A DNA stretch of 64,000 nucleotides from UBA1494_A sp963973975 (GTDB lineage Bacteria; Bacteroidota; Bacteroidia; Flavobacteriales_E; Vicingaceae): positions 1 to 64,000 of the forward strand of contig CAXBCF010000011.1 of assembly GCA_963973975.1 (NCBI GenBank). The letters run 5' to 3'. The notes beneath the pieces are model-generated. The model saw nothing but the letters and a program-made list of their open reading frames with translations, ran no database searches and was not told the DNA's origin. Positions 9,501 to 16,259 of this stretch are shown piece by piece (the stretch's first letter is position 1; each line of letters starts with the position of its first letter). The position numbers and the translations under genes were made by a program.

Positions 9501-10032
9501 TGGTGGTTTTTTCTTGGTTTCGGAGAAGTTCTCGATTAGGACTTTACTGGTTATCTTGAACAGCAAAGTTTTAGAATTTTACTTCAAATTTATTGGAGTA
9601 ATGACGGCAGGGGGAGCATTTACCTTAAAGAAAGCAACCATAGAGCTTTTACCAATTGCCAAACCTGAAAGTAACTTGCCTTTTGAAAACATGGCGGATT
9701 ACATGACTTTCATTAATTCATTGGGCAAATACGACAACATTAATCCCCACGTCCCCAACTCCCACATTGCCCAATTATTTGAAGAAGTAATAGATGCTAT
9801 GGTGATGGAATTGTACTTTAAAGAAGACTTTGAAAAGTCAGGTATTGAATTTATCAAATACGCAGAGCGGGACTTTGAGAGCATTGAGGGCAAATCGGAA
9901 AAAGAGCAAATTGAAATCATCCACCGTGCTTATCAGAAGTTGCGGGCGAAAGACAATGAAATCCGCAACAACCTAAAATTAATGGATATCAAACTGGCAG
10001 ATATTGTAATGCCGATTAAAGCTGCTAAGTGA
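6538..10032 (+). CDS. Large Eco57I/type IIG-like adenine DNA methyltransferase
   Basis: An 1164-aa protein with the two hallmark N6-adenine methylase motifs: DPACGSGAF at 459-467 (motif I, S-adenosylmethionine binding) and NPPY at 680-683 (motif IV, catalysis). GSFYTPREIVDYM precedes motif I as in Eco57I-like and type ISP methylases. About residues 690-1035 look like a target-recognition region. The N-terminus contains DD at 61-62 and IEVK at 70-73, which could be a PD-(D/E)XK remnant. Probable role: modify host DNA at a specific sequence so the defence apparatus spares it. Base composition is mosaic inside the gene (see findings). It overlaps both neighbours by one base. Confidence 0.88.
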   Translation: MDNKTLQKIFNRAFDDASWLEVLKSVFGAKLGLLAQAKPVQLPNEDKANAAFELGSFTTTDDRIIGLYKIEVKPEVWLERNKVGLRELLRKVYDYDVDGAIIVFVQNDKWRLSFVSEILVKNDEGEILKQATEPKRYTYLLGEGEKVRTPSDRLSKLSGKSLALQDILNAFSVEALNEEFYKTIQEYFYKLVGGKVGKGKKVTDYGNGILQLPSVPKNEEYKIVYKEFAVRLIGRTVFCWFLKMKKSDAEAPLLPESLLSSKAVKEYAGYYHNILERLFFQTLNTPVEQRIDNLPAGAEQIPFLNGGLFEPGIQDYYKPSNITGLSQNLNTLNIDDQWFVKFFEELEKYNFTIDENSVTDVEVSVDPEMLGRIFENLLAEIDPDSGETARKATGSFYTPREIVDYMATESLVQYIHNKTNLPQDQLRPIFKMMDKQDFDFTKAETEAILDALDQVKILDPACGSGAFPMGVLQKIVQALQKLDPDAAWWKKRQVARVSNAIVRKQLKEKLESSGVEYARKIGVIQNSLYGVDIQPVAAEISKLRCFLSLVVDENIDENKPNRGIEPLPNLEFKFVTADTLIKLPDDNAQRGLFDNWEEMQELEELRNDYIQSYGKQKQRIKEQFLKVQQKMFKDQLSLFSDKASRAYQLSTWNPFGHEKSDWFDPKWMFGVEKFDVVIGNPPYVEHKKLKHIASKLKPHYEVYTGSSDLSVYFFEAAFNVLQENGTLCYISTNKFFNTGYGRALRSYLTQRNINQIINFEQVEVFKGVLVSSVVYLSENSSTLKDNSFAYYEFHNEPNWKTAFKEKLRERERIYKQPTLSDAEWVFLKGNEASIKNKIEQAGISLKDIVGVEIKRGVTTGYDPAFVVEKDVMLELKGDILKPLILGRDIKKYKKEYKDRFLINSHNGQKGFAKRIDVEKDYPNIYSYLVRIDNESGGKVSNRTDKGYHWTNLRNCAFLDLFEKQKIVWPLTADQWGYAIDNDCHYLTSGGFFLVSEKFSIRTLLVILNSKVLEFYFKFIGVMTAGGAFTLKKATIELLPIAKPESNLPFENMADYMTFINSLGKYDNINPHVPNSHIAQLFEEVIDAMVMELYFKEDFEKSGIEFIKYAERDFESIEGKSEKEQIEIIHRAYQKLRAKDNEIRNNLKLMDIKLADIVMPIKAAK

Positions 10033-11900
10033 TGAACAAGATTAAGCAAATCAAGCTCAAGCATTTTAAGTTCTTCTACGGGGAAGTAACGATTGATTTA
10101 GAGCGAAACCATGCTTTAATCTTTGGAGAAAACGGTAGCGGGAAAAGTAGTTTGTATTGGGCTTTATATACCTTCTTGCAGAGCGTTTTTAAGGCAGACC
10201 CAAGCAAAGTTCAGAAGTACTTTAACCCAAGGCATGACGAGAATTTAAGAAACCGTTTTGCTCCGGATGGAGAGGACAGCTACATCAAAATCGTTTTTGA
10301 AGATGACCATGAATCCATCAGTGAGAAAACCATTTCCAACACGGTAGTAAACACCCGTCCAACAAGATCAGATACGCTTGTACTACAAGCAACCCAAGGA
10401 AGTGAGTTGATTAATTACAAGCTGCTCTCAAAAGTCCACGACTTCAAAAACCCATTCAAGATTGACCTTTTTCCTTTGATGGATAAAGACACTTTAATGT
10501 TTATCAACTTCAGGGAAGTATTGGTTAGGCATGACGGAGCGCCTGCTACTGCCAATGCACAAGACTGGTGGGAGTACATTAGAAAAGGTATGCAGCCAAG
10601 AGGCAAAATGCATGAGCAGCCGTACAAGACATTTGCTGCAGCCGTTGAGAAATTCAATACTGAACTTCAATTTTACTTTGATTCCATTGTAGAATCTGTC
10701 AATGAGTATTTGGAAAAATTCAAACAACCTTTCACCATCAGTTTTGACCCTGAGCCGTGCACCTATGATGCTTTTGAGAAAGGAAGCACAACCAAACGCA
10801 ATCATAAGACCATACCACCCAAGATTTATGTTCATACGCATTTCAACCATGAAAATTTAGCCGAAGAAAAGCGTTTAGTAACAAGACCACATACCTTTTT
10901 GAATGAGGCAAAACTCACGGCAATAGCCCTTTCAATTCGCTTTGCAATGCTCGACCAAAAAATTGATTCTTCGAATCTGGCAGACGACACAGCAAAGTTC
11001 TTAGTGCTTGATGACTTGCTTATAAGCTTGGATATGAGCAATCGAGAAAAGGTTCTGGATATTATCCTGCAAGAGTTTTCAAAGTACCAACTGATCATTC
11101 TCACACACGACCGAAATTTCTTTGAACTACTGCGCCATAGAATTAAAAAATTTGGTCAAGAAGACTGGAAATACATTGAAATGTTTGAATGTGAGAAAGA
11201 CGGCATTCCACAGCCATACATTAAAGAATCTGACACCTATTTGGACAAAGCGGAAAAGTATTTCAATCTGAAAGAATATGAGATTGCGGGGAATTTCCTG
11301 AGAAAAGAAGCGGAATCCTTTTGTAAGGACTTTTTACCCAAAAAATGGCAACATACGGTTGAATATAATCTGCATGACTTGAACGGTTTAATTCAACAAT
11401 GCTTGCGATTTGCAGAAAACGCTGAATTAGACAAAGTACTTTTTGAGGAATTAGACAGCCATAGAAAATTCGTGCTAAATCCAACAAGCCACGACAGTTA
11501 TGATGTTCCAAAATTCAATAGCGAAATTGATGGCTGTTTGAAAACACTCAAAGCGCTACGTGAAATAAAGAATGAACCTTTTGCAAAAAGAGGCGAACAA
11601 GTAGAATTTGAATTGACCACCGCTGACGGTGCGAATACATACAAATTTGAGATAAAGCTTGAAGATGACTTTCGCCTATTAAAAGAACCTGATAGGGATT
11701 CAGTAATTTCTAAAGGCATGGTCAATTATTGGGTTACTGAAAATGGTGTAAAAGGAGAACTGAAACATGGTAACGAAAATCTGAAATCGTTCTACGAAAA
11801 AAACTATGTAAAATCCGACAAGACTAAGAACGCTGACTATTGGGAAGAAATAGTGTTTACTGCAACAGGAACTCAATTGAAAACCGAAAGAAAATATTAA
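10032..11900 (+). CDS. AAA/SMC-like ATPase closing the defence operon
   Basis: A 622-aa ATPase of the RecF/SMC/ABC-ATPase type. The N-terminus has IKLKHFKFFYGEVTIDL leading to Walker A GENGSGKSS (residues 32-40); Walker B is VLDDLLISLD with Asp327/Asp328, followed by LIILTHDRNFFE. Only about 290 residues separate the Walker motifs, so it lacks the long coiled coil of true SMC proteins. A C-terminal domain of about 240 residues, helical first, is unassigned. I start at the ATG at 10032, which shares a base with the methylase stop; a GTG one codon earlier is possible. Such ATPases act as sensors or DNA-loaded motors in defence systems. Its stop at 11898-11900 ends the operon; no clear terminator hairpin follows directly. 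Confidence 0.88.
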   Translation: MNKIKQIKLKHFKFFYGEVTIDLERNHALIFGENGSGKSSLYWALYTFLQSVFKADPSKVQKYFNPRHDENLRNRFAPDGEDSYIKIVFEDDHESISEKTISNTVVNTRPTRSDTLVLQATQGSELINYKLLSKVHDFKNPFKIDLFPLMDKDTLMFINFREVLVRHDGAPATANAQDWWEYIRKGMQPRGKMHEQPYKTFAAAVEKFNTELQFYFDSIVESVNEYLEKFKQPFTISFDPEPCTYDAFEKGSTTKRNHKTIPPKIYVHTHFNHENLAEEKRLVTRPHTFLNEAKLTAIALSIRFAMLDQKIDSSNLADDTAKFLVLDDLLISLDMSNREKVLDIILQEFSKYQLIILTHDRNFFELLRHRIKKFGQEDWKYIEMFECEKDGIPQPYIKESDTYLDKAEKYFNLKEYEIAGNFLRKEAESFCKDFLPKKWQHTVEYNLHDLNGLIQQCLRFAENAELDKVLFEELDSHRKFVLNPTSHDSYDVPKFNSEIDGCLKTLKALREIKNEPFAKRGEQVEFELTTADGANTYKFEIKLEDDFRLLKEPDRDSVISKGMVNYWVTENGVKGELKHGNENLKSFYEKNYVKSDKTKNADYWEEIVFTATGTQLKTERKY

Positions 11901-11929
11901 GACATGCCTACCCTTCGCATCCATACACA

Positions 11930-12136
11930 TTGGCAAGTCGCTCAAAGCAGCCGCACAAACCAAAACTTGCCAAAGAGTATGGCTGCCCAACCGCACGGAC
12001 GAAAAGAAGGCACGGGCATACAACACTGTATAAAAGCAATAGCGGGCATAGTGGTAAAATCAAGGTCTGTGCATTTAATAAACTTTTGTGGTGGCGGACA
12101 GGTAACCGCCTTGAAATCCGCTACTGCTCTTATACT
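11930..12136. repeat. Composite palindromic intergenic element downstream of the defence operon
   Basis: The 316-bp gap between the ATPase and the next gene (11901-12216) is visibly less AT-rich than its surroundings. TTGGCAAGT (11930-11938) is inverted as ACTTGCCAA (11965-11973). TGTATAAAAGCAATAGCGG (12027-12045) is inverted at 12118-12136 with 16 of 19 matches. The inner part holds GGCGG/CCGCC (12093-12097 and 12106-12110). Open frames crossing it look non-biological. The overall plan, a roughly 110-bp foldable unit directly after a gene and ending near CGTTAAC, recalls integron attC-like or palindromic dispersed elements; this is inference. Confidence 0.6.
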
Positions 12137-12182
12137 TGGCCGTTAACCAATGGTGAAACACTCGTTTTCAAAAAAATGATCA

Positions 12183-12212
12183 TTTGATAGATTTTGATTT
12201 TTCGTACATTTA
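12183..12212 (+). promoter_or_regulatory. Promoter of the antitoxin gene
   Basis: TTTG at 12183-12186, an 18-nt spacer, then TACATTTA at 12205-12212, a one-mismatch version of TAnnTTTG. The start codon at 12217 follows after 4 nt, so the transcript is probably leaderless. Confidence 0.5.
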
Positions 12213-12216
12213 TGAT

Positions 12217-12426
12217 ATGAGAACGATAAAAGATATTGAGATAAAAATAAACCAATTAACTCCTGATTTGATCAACGAATTAGATAATTATTTGGATTAT
12301 TTGATTAATAAAAGATCAATTAAAAAATCAAGAAAATTAACCCAAGAATGGGCTGGAGGATTAAAAGGAGAAAATTACAACTCGATTGATTTACAAAAAA
12401 AAGCACTTGATTGGAGACAAAAGTAA
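12217..12426 (+). CDS. Orphan antitoxin of a PIN-toxin (VapBC-like) pair
   Basis: A 69-residue protein. The N-terminal half is helical (DIEIKINQLTPDLINELDNY) and the C-terminal half reads TQEWAGGLKG then DLQKKALDWR, which closely resembles small DUF2281-type antitoxins encoded just before PIN-domain toxins. The C-terminal segment of such antitoxins usually inserts in the toxin. Here the following toxin gene survives only as about 32 codons (12423-12521), so the antitoxin is now without a functional cognate partner. I begin at the ATG at 12217, since the upstream in-frame sequence overlaps the promoter. Confidence 0.7.
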   Translation: MRTIKDIEIKINQLTPDLINELDNYLDYLINKRSIKKSRKLTQEWAGGLKGENYNSIDLQKKALDWRQK

Positions 12427-12521
12427 GATACCTTGTTGACAAAAATATTTGGCTTGAGAGATTATTAGATCAGGACAAATCAGATATCGTTTCTAAATTC
12501 CTTGACATTGTTCACCGCTAA
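12423..12521 (+). pseudogene. 5' remnant of a PIN-domain toxin gene
   Basis: In the frame overlapping the antitoxin stop, the sequence reads VRYLVDKNIWLERLLDQ, then DKSDIVSKFLDIVHR and a stop at 12519-12521. This matches the start of PIN-family VapC toxins (the usual opening is RYLVDTNIWLERLL with the first catalytic Asp), but such proteins need about 130 residues and three more acidic residues. The expected start codon is GTA, so initiation also appears lost. The break falls where the palindrome at 12526-12648 begins. It was recognised by eye only. Confidence 0.65.
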
Positions 12522-12525
12522 CGAA

Positions 12526-12648
12526 CGATTGCATCGCGTGTGTTACTAAAGCATTAAAAACAGAAAATTAGTATTTTTAACTCCTGAGTAGGAATTACAA
12601 ATTTCAACATCCAGAAGGTTTGTACAATTTGACCACGCGATGCAATCG
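12526..12648. repeat. Palindromic element with perfect 15-bp inverted ends
   Basis: CGATTGCATCGCGTG at 12526-12540 is exactly inverted as CACGCGATGCAATCG at 12634-12648. Three further bases on the outside (CGA/TCG, after one mismatch) also pair. The 93-bp interior is AT-rich and shows no gene. Its left end abuts a truncated PIN toxin, its right end the tail of an unidentified reading frame. Inverted ends and non-coding contents suggest a MITE-like or other dispersed palindromic unit. Confidence 0.7.
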
Positions 12649-12713
12649 CTCGATAGTAAAGGAATTTTCACCTACCTTAGTTGATATAAATTTATCACCA
12701 ATAGAAGAAATTA

Positions 12714-12977
12714 ATGATTAATTCTCGAATAGTTTTTATCTTATGCATTTCAACTTCTGTTTTTTGGTGTTTAGCACAGTTTGTGAATGTCTATCATTTT
12801 GCAATATCAGGCGCAATATTTGAAATTCTATGGCTACCGATGATTCTATTAATAGTTGTCCTACCTGTAGTAACATTGGTATTATGGGCAAAAGGAAAAT
12901 TTAATCCAAAATCACTTGATTTATACTCCTTTCTAATTATTCTAGCAACGATAATAATAATTTACTTAAGAAATTAG
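12714..12977 (+). CDS. Small three-helix membrane protein of unknown function
   Basis: An 87-residue protein dominated by hydrophobic segments, at about residues 5-24, 31-58 (IFEILWLPMILLIVVLPVVT) and 71-85, with the short basic loop WAKGKFNPK between the last two. It has no cysteine pair, catalytic motif or lipobox. The start ATG overlaps the end of an upstream partial frame that reads SPTLVDINLSPIEEIND then stop (TAA at 12719-12721), as if it had once been the second gene of an operon whose first gene has been lost. Coding status rests on the membrane pattern alone. Confidence 0.55.
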   Translation: MINSRIVFILCISTSVFWCLAQFVNVYHFAISGAIFEILWLPMILLIVVLPVVTLVLWAKGKFNPKSLDLYSFLIILATIIIIYLRN

Positions 12978-13025
12978 TATCAAGCTAACATTTGTCTTAC
13001 TCAATAAAAATGATGAAGTTAAGAT

Positions 13026-15455
13026 TTAATACAATTTCGGAAAATCTGTAGGATTCACATCCCTCATAAGTTCATAGCAGGCTTCCACCATGTCCTCAAT
13101 GCTTGGTTTTGAGAAGTAATCTCCATCTGTTCCATAAGCAGGTCGATGATCTTTAGCGCTAAGCGTTTTAGGTGCAACATCTAAGTGATAATACCCGCCT
13201 TGCTCTTCCAATACTTTTTGCATCATGTATGCGGAACCTCCACCTTTTACATCTTCGTCTAAGAAAATAACTTTGTTTGTCTTTTTCAGGGATTCAACAA
13301 TTGAATTGTTTCGATCAAATGGCATTAATGTTCTAATATCGATTAATTCCACATCAATGTTTAACGCTTCTAATTCAGGTAAGGCTTGTTCGGCCAAGTT
13401 GCAAGTAGAACCATAAGATACAATGGTGATGTCTTTTCCTTCTTTTACAATTTCGGGAATTCCCAGAGGAATTTTAAATTCTCCCAAATTTGTAGGCATT
13501 TTTTCTTTGGTTCGGTAAGCATTTAATGGTTCAATAATCAAAGCAGGGTCATCGCCTTCCAACAATGTATTGTAAAAACCTGCAGCAGTAGTCAAGTTGC
13601 GTGGTACACAAACATGAATTCCCTTAACAGCATTGATGATCGCTCCCATTGGAGAACCAGAATGCCAGATGCCTTCCAAACGGTGACCTCTTGTTCGCAC
13701 AATTAATGGAGCTTTTTGTCCACCAGCAGAGCGGTACTGAACAGTTGCCAAGTCATCGCTCAACAATTGTAAACAGTAAAGTAAATAATCCAAGTATTGA
13801 ATTTCAGCTATGGGGCGCAAGCCTCTCATGGCCATTCCAATTCCTTGTCCGGCAATGGTAGCTTCGCGAATTCCTGTATCGCTAACTCTCAACACGCCGT
13901 ATTTTTCTTGCAAACCTTCCAAACCTTGGTTCACATCACCAATTTTTCCAGAGTCTTCTCCAAAAATCAATACTTCAGGGTATTTTTCTAACAACTTATC
14001 GAAATTGTCTCTCAAAACTACGCGGCCATCTACTTCTTCGGCTTGTTCATCGTATTCAACTTCCACACCTTCAATGTGAAGCGGACTAAGCGAAGATTCA
14101 CTGTATAAATTCCCGCTGAAACGTTGATTGTTCAGCGTTTGCATGTTGGAATACCAAGTTGCTAATGCCGTTTTTTCATCAGAGTTTTCAAATCGACAAA
14201 TGCGAATAACCTTTCGAACAGTACTTAAAACATCTTTGCGAATAGGATCTGTATTTGCAGCAAGTTGTCCTGAAATGGATTTAATTTCATCAGCTTTGTC
14301 ACTCGTTTTTTCAAGAGCTTGAATGAGAGAAATTGCTTCATCTCGCTCTTTTTTAATGGCATTGCTGAATGAATCCCAAGCTGCTTTTTTTGCTTCACGA
14401 ACTGTTTTTTTCGCTTCTTCTTGAATGGCTTTTAATTCCTCTTCAGTTGCAATGCCTTTTTCAAGCATCCAATCGCCCATTTTAGTAATGCAATCGAAAT
14501 CAATTTCCCATTTCAAACGCTCTTTTGATTTGTAGCGCTCGTGTGAACCAGAAGTTGAATGTCCTTGAGGTTGCGTTACTTCCTCCACATGAATAAGCAC
14601 AGGAACATGCTCTTCACGAGCAATTTTTACTGCTTTTTCATAGGTTTCAATCAGTGCAGGGTAGTTCCAAGCTTTAACTTTAAAAATTTCGAAGCCATTG
14701 GTTTTTCCTTTCTCACGTTGAAACCCTTTCAAAACCTCAGAAATACTTTCTTTGGTAGTTTGGTATTTTTTAGGAACAGAAATTCCGTGTCCATCATCCC
14801 AAACCGACATCACTATTGGCACTTGCAAAACACCTGCTGCATTAATGCTTTCCCAAAACAAGCCTTCCGATGTACTGGAGTCGCCAATGGTTCCAAAAGC
14901 AACTTCATTGCCTTCTCGGCTAAATAAATTGTCTTTCGGTAAGAGCGGATTATTTCGATAAACAGTTGAAGCTTGAGCCAAGCCAAGTAAACGAGGCATT
15001 TGTCCCGCAGTTGGTGAAATATCAGCAGAAGAATTCTTAATGTCTTTCAAGGATTTCCAATGTCCTTGTTCGTCTAAGCTTCGAGAAGCATAATGTCCAT
15101 TCATCGAGCGTCCACCTGAAGCAGGTTCTTCTTCAACAGAAGGGTTGGCATACAATTGGGCGAAAAATTTTTCTACATCCAACTGTCCAATTGCCATCAT
15201 AAAAGTTTGATCGCGGTAATAGCCTGATCGGAAATCTCCAGGTTGAAAAAACTTAGCCATAGCTAGTTGCGGAACTTCTTTTCCGTCTCCAAAAATTCCA
15301 AATTTTGCTTTTCCAGTCAACACTTCCCTTCTTCCCAAAAGCGAAGTTTCTCTGCTGATGTTTGCTATTTTGTAATCCTCTAAAATAGCTGTTTTAAATG
15401 CTTCTTTCGAGAGTGTTTGCTCTTTCGTTGCTTCGCTTGTTGTCGACTCGTTCAT
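13026..15455 (-). CDS. Fused alpha-beta 2-oxoacid dehydrogenase E1 component
   Basis: An 809-aa fusion of the alpha (about 25-440) and beta (about 460-805) subunits of a thiamine-diphosphate 2-oxoacid dehydrogenase E1, most like branched-chain or pyruvate-type enzymes of Bacteroidota. The thiamine-binding stretch begins GDSSTSEG at 191 and ends near WDDG at 219-222. HVEEVTQPQGHSTSGSHERY is the phosphorylation-loop region of the alpha subunit. The beta half has FGEDSGKIGDVNQG and the C-terminal domain with SYGSTCNLAEQALPEL. It decarboxylates the 2-oxoacid and transfers the acyl group to the lipoyl E2 protein in the cytoplasm; E2 and E3 are not in the window. It marks the right border of the accessory island. 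Confidence 0.92.
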   Translation of the reverse strand: MNESTTSEATKEQTLSKEAFKTAILEDYKIANISRETSLLGRREVLTGKAKFGIFGDGKEVPQLAMAKFFQPGDFRSGYYRDQTFMMAIGQLDVEKFFAQLYANPSVEEEPASGGRSMNGHYASRSLDEQGHWKSLKDIKNSSADISPTAGQMPRLLGLAQASTVYRNNPLLPKDNLFSREGNEVAFGTIGDSSTSEGLFWESINAAGVLQVPIVMSVWDDGHGISVPKKYQTTKESISEVLKGFQREKGKTNGFEIFKVKAWNYPALIETYEKAVKIAREEHVPVLIHVEEVTQPQGHSTSGSHERYKSKERLKWEIDFDCITKMGDWMLEKGIATEEELKAIQEEAKKTVREAKKAAWDSFSNAIKKERDEAISLIQALEKTSDKADEIKSISGQLAANTDPIRKDVLSTVRKVIRICRFENSDEKTALATWYSNMQTLNNQRFSGNLYSESSLSPLHIEGVEVEYDEQAEEVDGRVVLRDNFDKLLEKYPEVLIFGEDSGKIGDVNQGLEGLQEKYGVLRVSDTGIREATIAGQGIGMAMRGLRPIAEIQYLDYLLYCLQLLSDDLATVQYRSAGGQKAPLIVRTRGHRLEGIWHSGSPMGAIINAVKGIHVCVPRNLTTAAGFYNTLLEGDDPALIIEPLNAYRTKEKMPTNLGEFKIPLGIPEIVKEGKDITIVSYGSTCNLAEQALPELEALNIDVELIDIRTLMPFDRNNSIVESLKKTNKVIFLDEDVKGGGSAYMMQKVLEEQGGYYHLDVAPKTLSAKDHRPAYGTDGDYFSKPSIEDMVEACYELMRDVNPTDFPKLY

Positions 15456-15481
15456 GCTTTTAGGAATTTTTCTTAGGCTTG

Positions 15482-15489
15482 CAAAATTA
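15482..15489 (-). promoter_or_regulatory. -7 element of the E1 gene
   Basis: TAATTTTG on the minus strand matches TAnnTTTG exactly, 26 nt before the E1 start codon. I see no clear -33 TTTG at the expected distance. Confidence 0.45.
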
Positions 15490-15555
15490 AGAATATTGCC
15501 CTTAAATTGAAAGTAGCTGTTTTTAGTTTGAAGATGGGTTTTGGAAATTGAGAAT

Positions 15556-15643
15556 GAAGAGTTAAGAATTAAGAGTTGATGAATTAAGAATTAAGAATTG
15601 ATGAATTAAGAATTAAGAATTGATGAATTAAGAATTAAAAACT
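15556..15643. repeat. 22-bp tandem repeat, four units
   Basis: Two identical 22-bp units (15578-15599 and 15600-15621) begin GATGAATTAAGAATT. A degenerate unit precedes them (15556-15577) and a 17-base matching partial unit follows (from 15622). They lie in the divergent intergenic region between the E1 and def genes, upstream of the def promoter. The units are a minisatellite of low complexity; copy number probably varies between strains. Confidence 0.8.
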
Positions 15644-15677
15644 AAACACTAAAAATTAATAACTAAGCTCCCTTGCT

Positions 15678-15685
15678 TATTTTTG
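15678..15685 (+). promoter_or_regulatory. -7 element of def, 4 nt before its start codon
   Basis: TATTTTTG matches TAnnTTTG exactly and ends 4 nt before the def ATG at 15690, so transcription probably starts at or next to the start codon. No -33 TTTG is obvious. Confidence 0.5.
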
Positions 15686-15689
15686 CGCC

Positions 15690-16247
15690 ATGATTTTACC
15701 TATTGTAGCTTACGGCGACCCAATTTTAAAGAAAGAAGCAGCCGAAATTAGCAGTGATTATCCTGAATTGGATCAGTTGATTGACAACATGTTTGAAACC
15801 ATGTATGAAGCTGAAGGTGTTGGACTAGCAGCGCCTCAAATTGGTAAATCCATTCGCTTGTTTATTGTAGATGCGTCACCTTTTGAAGAGGAAGAAAAAG
15901 GCTTGAAAAACTTCAAACGAACCTTCATTAATCCAATTATTGTTGAGGAAGAAGGTGAGGAGTGGCCTTTTCAAGAAGGTTGTTTGAGTATACCGGGAAT
16001 ACGAGAAGATGTTTACAGAGAACCAAAAATTACTGTTGAATATTACAACCGCAAATTTGAATTAGTAGAAGAAACTTTTGAAGGTTTAGCTGCAAGAATC
16101 ATTCAACATGAATACGACCACATTGAAGGAATTTTATTTACTGATTACTTGAGTCCATTAAAAAGACGACTTTTACGTGCTAAACTCAATAATATCTCTA
16201 AAGGCAACGTTAAGGTGTCTTATAGAATGAAATTTCCTAAATCTTAA
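15690..16247 (+). CDS. def: Peptide deformylase
   Basis: A 185-aa peptide deformylase with the three diagnostic motifs in order: GVGLAAPQIG at 43-52, EGCLSIPG at 96-103 with the metal ligand Cys98, and QHEYDHIEG at 139-147 with ligands His140 and His144 and catalytic Glu141. It removes the formyl group from the N-terminal methionine of nascent proteins at the ribosome, using a bound Fe(II) or similar metal. Length is usual. The promoter directly abuts the start codon. The following lipoprotein gene is 12 nt away from the def stop and may be co-transcribed. Confidence 0.97.
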   Translation: MILPIVAYGDPILKKEAAEISSDYPELDQLIDNMFETMYEAEGVGLAAPQIGKSIRLFIVDASPFEEEEKGLKNFKRTFINPIIVEEEGEEWPFQEGCLSIPGIREDVYREPKITVEYYNRKFELVEETFEGLAARIIQHEYDHIEGILFTDYLSPLKRRLLRAKLNNISKGNVKVSYRMKFPKS

Positions 16248-16259
16248 AAATTGAAACTT

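Noticed and set aside
2211..11900. Assignment of the operon to DISARM, BREX or type I restriction
   Set aside because: There is no DUF1998 drmB, no drmA-like helicase, no PglZ/BrxC and no HsdS specificity gene. The PLD module is fused to the helicase instead of separate. The helicase-methylase-ATPase label fits better, but no name is given with certainty.
11840..12187. Open frames of 80-115 aa across the palindromic region after the ATPase
   Set aside because: They overlap the ATPase end or the inverted repeats, have no Bacteroidota promoter or domain, and are explained by the higher GC of the element.
12649..12721. A second, complete small gene before the membrane protein
   Set aside because: The frame has no start codon on this side of the palindrome; only a C-terminal tail is visible.
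15556..15643. CRISPR array
   Set aside because: The units are directly adjacent, without spacers of regular length, and there are no cas genes nearby.
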